Source: a virus
Direction: 5' to 3' (one strand)
IMG/VR virus record: IMGVR_UViG_3300032265_002322
Coordinates: 1 to 28,244 of that record
DNA length: 28,244 nucleotides
Shown here: piece after piece, positions 16,066 to 24,096 of the stretch
Layout: the number at the start of each line of letters is the position of its first letter
Position numbering within the stretch: the first letter of the stretch is position 1
The notes under the pieces: model-generated
What the model saw: only the letters and a program-made list of their open reading frames with translations
Database searches by the model: none
Told to the model about the DNA's origin: nothing
Program-made: the position numbers and the translations under genes

Positions 16066-17433
16066 ATGGCAAATAAAAATATTCTCACAAACGGTTCAAA
16101 AGTTTCTCAGATAGAACTGATGTACTATGCACCGGTGGCTGTGGTGCCACCAAATCTGACTGAACCAATCAATGTGTTCTATTGTTTTCTGGCAAAACCA
16201 ACACCTTGGGATAATGAAGTGAATCCACCTGTTCCTACAACCGACTTGAAATCACTCAAGCAGGTGTACAGGAATATGTTTATTGTAAAGAAAATAAAAA
16301 CAAACGATATATCACCAGTCATACAGCGTGTAGATTGGACCTCTGGAGTAATGTATAATTATTTTCAAGATGATGGTGATATGTTTGCAAAAGATCAAAA
16401 TGGTTATATAACTTACATGTTTTATGTAAAAAACAAATACGACCAGGTTTTTAAGTGTTTGTGGAATAATAATGACCAGCCGTCAACTGTAGAACCATAC
16501 TTTGAACCAGGCACTTACACTGCAAACAAAATGTTCCAAAGTTCAGATGGTTATAAATGGAAGTTTATGTACACCATCGACACAGGTCTAAAACTCAAGT
16601 TCATGGACAAAGAATGGATGCCAGTAGCAGTTGGTACAAACACACCAAACCCATTAATTACATCGGCCGGTGTAGGTAGTTTAGATGTTATCAATGTAAA
16701 TGATGGTGGTTCAGGATACGATCCTGGTAACTCCGTGGTGCAAGTTATTATAACTGGTGACGGAACAGGTGCTACAGCAACTGCAAATGTACAGTCTGGT
16801 GTAATACGAGATATTATTGTTACTAATCCAGGTAGCAATTATAGCTATGCAAATGCTTTTATTAAATCTGGTTTTGGCAATAATGCTGTACTAACACTTT
16901 CAACTTCACCTGTTGGTGGCCACGGTTTTGATCCAATTTCAGAATTGGGATGTAACCATGTGATGATGACTTGTGAGTTTGAAGGTGATGAAGGTGGTTT
17001 ATTGCCAACAGATATTGATTTTCACCAGTTGGGTATAATAATTAATCCAACAACCAAACAATATAATCCAATATATGCAAATGGTGTCGCATATAGTACA
17101 ACTACAGATATCGTTGTTGCACCAGGTTCAGATACTGGTTTTCAAATGGATGAAATTGTTTATCAAGGTACGGCAGACAATCCAACATTTACTGCCACGG
17201 TTTTATATTTTAATTTTGCTACCAATTTATTAAAGCTAATAAATACAAAAGGTGTTCCAGTAACTAATAGTCCTATTTTTGGTCAATCAACTGCATCAAC
17301 AAGAACTGTATTATCTTACAGTCTTCCAAATTTTGCAATTTACTCAGGTTATTTGGCATACATTGAAAATAGAACTGGTGTTCAAAGAAGCGGTGACGGA
17401 ATAGAACAACTCAAATTTGTATTAGGTTTCTAA
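16066..17433 (+). CDS. 8: gp8 baseplate wedge subunit with an inserted beta module
   Basis: A 455-residue protein (T4 gp8: 334). The N-terminal two fifths has the gp8 layout: VFYCFLAKPTPWDNEVNPP, LKQVYRNMFIVKKIK, ISPVIQRVDWTSGVMYNYF, and DGYKWKFMYTID (T4: DGYVWEYLFEI). The C-terminus, GYLAYIENRTGVQRSGDGI followed by EQLKFVLGF, corresponds to T4 GEMIYMENRPP...EEINILF. Between them, residues 206-280 form a GGSGY module (NDGGSGYDPGN ... VTNPGSNYSYANAFI) absent from T4 gp8 and explaining much of the extra length. gp8 dimers clamp the wedge to gp7 and gp10. It starts 13 bases after the fibre gene, behind a late-type motif, and is followed by the DUF4815-type gene after 9 bases. Family assignment is confident. 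Confidence 0.9.
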   Translation: MANKNILTNGSKVSQIELMYYAPVAVVPPNLTEPINVFYCFLAKPTPWDNEVNPPVPTTDLKSLKQVYRNMFIVKKIKTNDISPVIQRVDWTSGVMYNYFQDDGDMFAKDQNGYITYMFYVKNKYDQVFKCLWNNNDQPSTVEPYFEPGTYTANKMFQSSDGYKWKFMYTIDTGLKLKFMDKEWMPVAVGTNTPNPLITSAGVGSLDVINVNDGGSGYDPGNSVVQVIITGDGTGATATANVQSGVIRDIIVTNPGSNYSYANAFIKSGFGNNAVLTLSTSPVGGHGFDPISELGCNHVMMTCEFEGDEGGLLPTDIDFHQLGIIINPTTKQYNPIYANGVAYSTTTDIVVAPGSDTGFQMDEIVYQGTADNPTFTATVLYFNFATNLLKLINTKGVPVTNSPIFGQSTASTRTVLSYSLPNFAIYSGYLAYIENRTGVQRSGDGIEQLKFVLGF

Positions 17434-17442
17434 GGGAAAAAA

Positions 17443-20400
17443 ATGGCTCTAAATTTTAACGTTGATCCTTACTATGATGATTTCGATGATGCGAAAAACT
17501 TTCATCGAATTTTATTCAAACCAGGTAAGGCTGTACAAGCCAGAGAATTAACACAAGCACAAACAATTCTACAGGATCAGATTACTAAGTTTGCCAATAA
17601 TATATTCAAAGAAAATTCTCCTGTAACTGGCGGTCAACTTACAACAAATTTTAATTGTTTCTATATCAAATTACAAAGCACATATAATGGTGCAACAATT
17701 GATGTTACCGATTTTAATGGTTTATTGTTAACTAATTCAATAGGAACAATTAGAGCAAAAGTTATTGCTGTTGCACAAGCAACGGGCACATCAGGACAAG
17801 GTGATCCACCAACATTAATTGTTGTTTATAAATCAGGTACACATTTTACTGATAATGATATCATATATGATGTAAATTCAACTAAAGCTTGTCAAGCAAT
17901 TACAAACAATTCAACAGGTCAATCTTCTGTTGTTTCTATTGCAAAAGGTGTGTTCTATGTTCTTGGTAACTTTGTACAAATTGAACCAATAACAATCATA
18001 TTAAGTAAATATGATAGTACACCATCTAGAAGGGTTGGTCTTGAAATTACTGAAACAATTTATGATTATGCAAATGATGCATCGTTGTTGGATCCTGCGG
18101 TTGGTGCATCAAACTACCAGGCACCAGGTGCAGACAGATATGTTATTAGTCTTGAACTAACATCAAAACCATTGTATTTTGGTGATGACCAATTTTTTAT
18201 TGAATTACTTCGTATTGAAGATGGTAACGTTTTCAAAATGATTGATGGTTCAGTTTATGCAACAATTGATGACTATTTTGCAAAGCGTGACTATGAAACA
18301 AATGGTGATTATATTGTAAACGATTTCACTGTCACACCAAAAGTTGATCCGGATGATGAGGACAAGTATATAATGGGTGTTGGTAAAGGCCTTGCATATG
18401 TACATGGTTACCGTGTGGAAAATCCGTCACCAATCAATATATCTTCCAATCGTGCAAGAACAATAGATTCAAAAATAAATGACACAACAATTATAAACTA
18501 TGGTAGTTATTTTATTGTATCAAATGTACATGGTGCAAATTCAAAAACATTTGATGTAACTACAGCAAATACAATAGACTTACATTGTGTTTCACCAAAT
18601 AATGTATACACAGCCAATGCAACAACATATAATTCTACTTTGGTGGCCAGAGGTTACATTCGTGGTTTAGATTATCAAAGCGCACCATCAGCCAATGCAA
18701 ACACACATATCTTTAAGGCAATGGTATATGATTTGCAAAATCAAGCTTTGACAGGCACAGTTGTTTCAGCAACTTCGACAACCATAGTTTTACCTGCAAC
18801 AAACGGACTAACATCCTCAATTGATGGTGCTTATGCTAATGTTGATATTTCCATCACCGCAGGAACAGATGCAGGTGAAACAAGAACAATTACATCATAT
18901 GTTGGTTCTACCAGAACTGCAACTGTAAATAAGGCTTGGAGTGTTACACCAGATAACACCTCAACTTTTGTGATGAATTTTGATACAACTGATACAGAGT
19001 CTATGTTGCAAATTAATACTAGCAACTACACCATATACGGTAAAGCAAAAATAGATGACACAGGAAAAGAAACTGGATTATCTTCTGGTGATGCAATTTT
19101 TGTAAATCCAAATAAACCAGAATTAATATATCCAATAGGTTTACGTTATGTTTCTGGTATTTCTCGAGCATATTACACATCTTTCATTGAAGTTAGAGGT
19201 GTTACTTTTAGTGTTTCTGGTAGTACATTATCTGGAGTAGTGGATCTTTCAAGTTATAATAATAAAATTGCACACATAGGCACAGCAGGCCAAAATTTAA
19301 CTTCAGATTTGATTCTAGAAAATTTCACAATTATTGTGACAAATGCTCAATCAAATTCAAAATTTGCAGCTGGTGATATTGTTAACTGGACCGTATCTCC
19401 TAGAACAATTGGAATAAATAACAATTTATCTGTTGCAACATTACAAACAACAACTTCAGATTTAACTGCATTTACGGCAACAATTTTACTTAAAGTTGAT
19501 GTGCCAGTTGCAACTGATTCTGGTGCAATTTTAAAAATTAAAAATTTAGTTACCGCCAATGCAAATACAGTTGTCACTAGTGGAACACAAGTTAACACCT
19601 ACACATATGTTGATGATGGTGTAATTTCTAGTGGTCAAGTTTACATACAGGCCGCAGGAGTTGCGGCACCTGGAACAAAACAATCATTGTATCTATCTGA
19701 TGTGAAAAGAATTATAAAAATTATTGATACAAAAGCTTCAGGTACAGTACCATTAACATCAATGTATACCAATTCGACATATGATGTTACAAATAATTAT
19801 GTGTTCGATAATGGACAAAGAGATGGTTATTATGGCCATGCATCAATTACATTAAAACCAGGTGCACCTAAGCCATTAGGTAATTTGCTTGTATATCTTG
19901 ATTACTACAAACATTCCGGTGGTGATGGATACTTTAGTCAAACATCTTATATTTCTTCAAATTTACCAGAACAATACAGGGAAATTGGAGACTACACAAG
20001 TAAAAATGGAACAACATATTCATTGAGAGATTGTTTAGATTTCAGACCATCAAGACAAAATGCTCAATCAGATTTTGTTTTCCGCTATTCTAATCCATCG
20101 GATACAATAAGATTTGGAATTTTATTGCCTGTAGATTCAACAAACTTTATTTGTGATTATCAATATTATCTTGGCCGTAAAGATAAATTGGTTCTAACAA
20201 AAGATAGAAGTCTACAAATAGTTGAAGGATCACCTTCAATCAATCCAATTTTACCTAATGAACCAGATTCTTCATTAACAATAGCCAACATTACACATAA
20301 TCCATATACTGGTTATGTAACAACTGAAGCTCCTATTGGCAAACTACCAGATTTGTCTATTGACAAAGTGCAACACCGCCGTTACACAATGGCTGATATT

Positions 20401-23400
20401 GCGGGACTTGACACAAGAATTAACCGTGTTGAATATTACACATCATTAAATTCACTTGAACAAAATGCAAATTCGTTGCAAATTTCAGATGCATATGGTT
20501 TGAATAGATTTAAAAATGGTATTATGGTGGATGATTTTTCTGGTTTTTCCGCTTCAGATTCAGGTATCACAGACTATAATGCAAACATCAATAGAAGAAC
20601 AAGACAGTTGACGGCTGGACAAAATGTTAATAATTTTCCATTGAAAAATTTAGCAATGGTGTATAACATGAATTCACCAACAACATCATCAATTTCTGGA
20701 TTGAATTACAGTGTTAGTAGAGAAGGTTCAGTAAATTATTTTACATTACCATATACTACAACCAATCTTGTTGCACAAAAATTAGCAAGTAGAACAACGA
20801 ATGTAAACCCATTCAATACTCCTTTTGCAAAAGGTAGTTTGTCATTAACACCAAATATGGACAATTGGGTTGACACAACATATTCACCATCATTATTAGT
20901 TGTTGATCCTAGTTTACAAGTATTCCAAAGAGGTGATGTGACAAATACATTGTCTTTTGGTGATTGGCAAACAGTTCCTGGTACATCAATAACAAGTCTA
21001 CAATCACAAAAATCTAGTCCATGGGCCACAGTGTCTAATACCACTGGTTGGACAGGTGGTTCAACTGGATTGCAACAAACAACAATACAAAATTCCACAC
21101 TTTCTTCAACTTATATCACAAAGTTTAAAGAACAACAGAATAATTTACTTGGACCATACAATAAAATAGATAACACCTATGCACTGAATGATGGTTATAT
21201 AAATGATATCAGCATTCTTCCATGGATTAAACCGCAACAAATAGTAATCAAAGCTTCTAATCTATTGATTAAAACTAAATTGTATGCGTTCTTTGACAAT
21301 GTAAGTGTTGATGCTTATGTTCGCAGATTGAATACGATTGAAATTGCATCCGTGACTGGCACATTTAAAGCTGGTGATATTATTGGTTATTATTCATCTG
21401 GCACATTTACACCTACAGGTAAAATTGAAGGTGTATACAATTACACCGATACAACCAAGATTCGTTTGTATGTTTCAAATGACTTTAAGACAACCACATA
21501 CAATAATGGTTTAGCCTTACAAAACGGATTCTTTAATGCATCAGGTGTTTATCAATCATCTACAGCTTCAGGTAGTGTTGTTGCAACACAATTTAGTAAC
21601 TCAAGTGAACACTATAGTGGTACGTTGAAAGATTCAGCATCACTTACATCAGTACAATTATCACCATTAGCATCAAGTACAACAAATTTCTATAATGGTT
21701 TAACACTTTACATAACTTCTGGTGCAAATCCTGGCCAATCAGCAGTTATTACTGCATACAATGGAACAACAAAAGTAGCAACACTTGCAACACCAATTGC
21801 AGTAGCTTCAGTTGTTGGATTACCAGACAGAGAAACATATTCTATTGGTTCAAGCACAGGTTCAATTGAAACTAATGAACGTGGTGATTTCTTTGGTGTG
21901 TTTACAATACCAGCAAACACCTTCCATACTGGCCAAAAAGTATTCCGTTTGGACAACCGTATCAATAACAATACTGCTACGGTATCCACATATGCTGAAG
22001 GCACCTTTTATGCCGAAGGCCTACAAATCAATAAACAAAACATTGATTTTGGTGCATCTCCAGCTGGCGCAAAAGATGTTTTCAAACAAACATTGTATAA
22101 AGATTCTTCTTATACAACAAATACGTCCGAAGTGCAAACAAGAAGAATTGTTACAGATTTGCAACCACCTCCGCCACCTTTCGCTGATCCAGTATGTCAA
22201 ACTTTTCAAATTGATCCAACAAACTTTCCAAATGGTGCTTTTTTATCGTCAATTAAAGTGTTCTTTGCATCAAAACCAACATCAACAAATGATGGATCAC
22301 CAATAACACTCTCTATTGTTGGTACATTAAATGGTTATCCAAACGGAACAACATTAGATCATTCAATAGTTATTTTAGATCCAACTCAAGTTAAAGTTTC
22401 TTCAACACCACAATACTTGGATTCAACTACTTACACTGAATTCAAATTTACTGCGCCAGTTTATATTCAAACCGGTGTATTATATGCATTTATGTTGAAA
22501 TCAAATTCAAATGAATATACCATGTGGACCGCTTCTAATAATGAAGAAGCTTTACCCTCAACAGTAAAAAATCTATCAACTGATCCATATCCAAGTTCTA
22601 TTACAAAAATATCATCTGCATATTATGTTGGTGGTTTATTCATTTCTCAAAATTCACAAACATGGGAAGCAGATCAAAACCAAAGTTTGATGTTTACTGT
22701 TGACCGTTGTGTATTCAACACATCAGTTACACCATCAGTTAGAATGGTTATACCTAAAAAATTACCACAAAGAACTTTGGTTGATTCTGAAATTGATTTC
22801 TACAAAAATGCAAACACAATGACAGATTTGATTTCAACAACATCAAATTCAAACATATTAGTGGATGCATTTAATATATCAACAACAGATTTCGTACCAT
22901 CATCAACATCAATTAATTACACATATGATGCAACGTTACAAGGCGAAACTTCTGCTGGCCAGGTTGCAATAAATCCAGGTAAATATGGTACAACAATGTA
23001 CGAACACATTTATTTGGATGATAATCAAGGTGAAAGATTATTAATTGCAAACTCTGAAACATCTTTTTCCTTGTATGGACAATTATCTTCATTAGACAAT
23101 GCTGTTTCTCCAGTTATTTCTGATGCTGGAACAACTGTATTTACAGTTCAATATAATATCAACAATTGTGAATTGTCAAATAGTTTAATATCTATTGTTT
23201 CACAAGGTAGTAGTTACGATTCAAGTAACACAACAGTTACCATTTCTGCACCAACAGGATTGAATGGTACACAAGCATATGCATCACCAGTAATTACAAG
23301 TGGCAAAATTACCTCAATCTATCTAACAACACCGGGTTCAGGATACATAGAAACACCAACAGTTTCAGTTGTTGTTGGTAGTGGTTCTGCTTCTGGTGCA

Positions 23401-23871
23401 TCTGCAACAATAACAGGTGAGACTTCTAAGAATGGTGGTCCTGCTGCAACCAGATATATAACCAAAAAGGTTGTATTGGATGCAGGATTTGACTCTGGTG
23501 ATTTGAATGTGTATTTGTCTGCTTATCGTCCAATTGGAACAGATATACAAGTATACTACAAAATTTTGAATAGAAATGATACACAAGCTTTTGCTGATGG
23601 TTCTTGGAAATTGATGACTAAAACAAAAAATTGTGGTACACTATATTCCAATTTTAGAGGCGATTTACACGAATATACTTTTGCACCCGGCATATTTGGT
23701 ATGGAACAAGGTTATGTTTCTTATGTTTCCACGAATGGCCAAACATACAATTTATTTAATCAATTTGCAATCAAAATTGTGTTGGTGACTAAAGATAAAA
23801 CAATCGTTCCATACTTAACGGATATGAGATGTATTGCATTACCTTCAAACTTTAACAGTCCAATTCCATAA
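17443..23871 (+). CDS. Giant DUF4815-type virion structural protein
   Basis: A 2142-residue protein. The N-terminus (NVDPYYDDFDDAKNFHRILF, then KPGKAVQARELTQAQTILQDQ, FKENSPVTGG) is the hallmark of the DUF4815 family, large baseplate-peripheral proteins of marine T4-like phages. The first about 930 residues, up to SLRDCLDFRPSR, follow that family. Two similar beta inserts occur at 437-512 (SATSTTIVLPATNG ... GETRTITSYVGSTRTATV) and 1392-1468 (GANPGQSAVITAYNG). A third module with GSSYDSSN and GSGYIETP lies at 1917-1993. The region 1640-1760 (CQTFQIDPTNFPNGAFLSSI, SVTPSVRMVIPKKLP) looks like a carbohydrate-binding-like beta domain. AAGGGA 7 bases before the ATG is a good ribosome site. It may take the place of T4 gp9-gp10-gp11 in joining wedges to fibres; that role is inferred. 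Confidence 0.85.
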   Translation: MALNFNVDPYYDDFDDAKNFHRILFKPGKAVQARELTQAQTILQDQITKFANNIFKENSPVTGGQLTTNFNCFYIKLQSTYNGATIDVTDFNGLLLTNSIGTIRAKVIAVAQATGTSGQGDPPTLIVVYKSGTHFTDNDIIYDVNSTKACQAITNNSTGQSSVVSIAKGVFYVLGNFVQIEPITIILSKYDSTPSRRVGLEITETIYDYANDASLLDPAVGASNYQAPGADRYVISLELTSKPLYFGDDQFFIELLRIEDGNVFKMIDGSVYATIDDYFAKRDYETNGDYIVNDFTVTPKVDPDDEDKYIMGVGKGLAYVHGYRVENPSPINISSNRARTIDSKINDTTIINYGSYFIVSNVHGANSKTFDVTTANTIDLHCVSPNNVYTANATTYNSTLVARGYIRGLDYQSAPSANANTHIFKAMVYDLQNQALTGTVVSATSTTIVLPATNGLTSSIDGAYANVDISITAGTDAGETRTITSYVGSTRTATVNKAWSVTPDNTSTFVMNFDTTDTESMLQINTSNYTIYGKAKIDDTGKETGLSSGDAIFVNPNKPELIYPIGLRYVSGISRAYYTSFIEVRGVTFSVSGSTLSGVVDLSSYNNKIAHIGTAGQNLTSDLILENFTIIVTNAQSNSKFAAGDIVNWTVSPRTIGINNNLSVATLQTTTSDLTAFTATILLKVDVPVATDSGAILKIKNLVTANANTVVTSGTQVNTYTYVDDGVISSGQVYIQAAGVAAPGTKQSLYLSDVKRIIKIIDTKASGTVPLTSMYTNSTYDVTNNYVFDNGQRDGYYGHASITLKPGAPKPLGNLLVYLDYYKHSGGDGYFSQTSYISSNLPEQYREIGDYTSKNGTTYSLRDCLDFRPSRQNAQSDFVFRYSNPSDTIRFGILLPVDSTNFICDYQYYLGRKDKLVLTKDRSLQIVEGSPSINPILPNEPDSSLTIANITHNPYTGYVTTEAPIGKLPDLSIDKVQHRRYTMADIAGLDTRINRVEYYTSLNSLEQNANSLQISDAYGLNRFKNGIMVDDFSGFSASDSGITDYNANINRRTRQLTAGQNVNNFPLKNLAMVYNMNSPTTSSISGLNYSVSREGSVNYFTLPYTTTNLVAQKLASRTTNVNPFNTPFAKGSLSLTPNMDNWVDTTYSPSLLVVDPSLQVFQRGDVTNTLSFGDWQTVPGTSITSLQSQKSSPWATVSNTTGWTGGSTGLQQTTIQNSTLSSTYITKFKEQQNNLLGPYNKIDNTYALNDGYINDISILPWIKPQQIVIKASNLLIKTKLYAFFDNVSVDAYVRRLNTIEIASVTGTFKAGDIIGYYSSGTFTPTGKIEGVYNYTDTTKIRLYVSNDFKTTTYNNGLALQNGFFNASGVYQSSTASGSVVATQFSNSSEHYSGTLKDSASLTSVQLSPLASSTTNFYNGLTLYITSGANPGQSAVITAYNGTTKVATLATPIAVASVVGLPDRETYSIGSSTGSIETNERGDFFGVFTIPANTFHTGQKVFRLDNRINNNTATVSTYAEGTFYAEGLQINKQNIDFGASPAGAKDVFKQTLYKDSSYTTNTSEVQTRRIVTDLQPPPPPFADPVCQTFQIDPTNFPNGAFLSSIKVFFASKPTSTNDGSPITLSIVGTLNGYPNGTTLDHSIVILDPTQVKVSSTPQYLDSTTYTEFKFTAPVYIQTGVLYAFMLKSNSNEYTMWTASNNEEALPSTVKNLSTDPYPSSITKISSAYYVGGLFISQNSQTWEADQNQSLMFTVDRCVFNTSVTPSVRMVIPKKLPQRTLVDSEIDFYKNANTMTDLISTTSNSNILVDAFNISTTDFVPSSTSINYTYDATLQGETSAGQVAINPGKYGTTMYEHIYLDDNQGERLLIANSETSFSLYGQLSSLDNAVSPVISDAGTTVFTVQYNINNCELSNSLISIVSQGSSYDSSNTTVTISAPTGLNGTQAYASPVITSGKITSIYLTTPGSGYIETPTVSVVVGSGSASGASATITGETSKNGGPAATRYITKKVVLDAGFDSGDLNVYLSAYRPIGTDIQVYYKILNRNDTQAFADGSWKLMTKTKNCGTLYSNFRGDLHEYTFAPGIFGMEQGYVSYVSTNGQTYNLFNQFAIKIVLVTKDKTIVPYLTDMRCIALPSNFNSPIP

Positions 23872-23873
23872 TT

Positions 23874-24095
23874 ATGACATACTTGAGAGTTGAAGGTACA
23901 AAATTGGTCAGAGATACCAGAAGTGGTGCAATTATAAACCAAGATAAAAATGGTTTGGATGAGTATTTGAATAAACGCCGAGCACTAGAGTCTCAAAAAA
24001 ATGAAATAAATAATGTTAAGTCTGAGGTTAAAGTTCTCAGAGAAGATATAACGGAAATAAAAAATTTGTTATTAAAACTATTAGAAAAAGGTTAA
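23874..24095 (+). CDS. Small coiled-coil protein between DUF4815 protein and tail fibre
   Basis: A 73-residue protein. The N-terminal half (YLRVEGTKLVRDTRSGAIIN) is a short beta section with a pattern I have seen in small structural proteins of marine T4-like phages. From about residue 31 the sequence is strongly helical with heptad spacing (LESQKNEINNVKSEVKVL, EDITEIKNLLLKLLEKG), so a coiled coil of about 40 residues is expected. It lies 2 bases after the giant gene and 1 base before the fibre ATG. A role in fibre attachment or fibre trimer assembly is suggested by position only. The end of this gene holds AAAAAGG, which serves as ribosome site for the next gene. Confidence 0.75.
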   Translation: MTYLRVEGTKLVRDTRSGAIINQDKNGLDEYLNKRRALESQKNEINNVKSEVKVLREDITEIKNLLLKLLEKG

Positions 24096-24096
24096 A

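Noticed and set aside
17238-17245. AATAAATA as an internal promoter in gp8
   Set aside because: It lies inside the coding sequence with no gene start nearby on that strand until 17443; chance is likely in AT-rich DNA.
20736-21098. Antisense frame of 120 codons, Cys/Val-rich
   Set aside because: It is a shadow of the DUF4815-type gene; such Val/Cys-rich frames arise from the reverse of Thr/Asn/Gln codons.
21812-22306. Overlapping plus-strand frame of 164 codons
   Set aside because: Its Gln/Leu/His-rich composition is the +1 reading of the giant gene; the main frame has continuous domain sequence.
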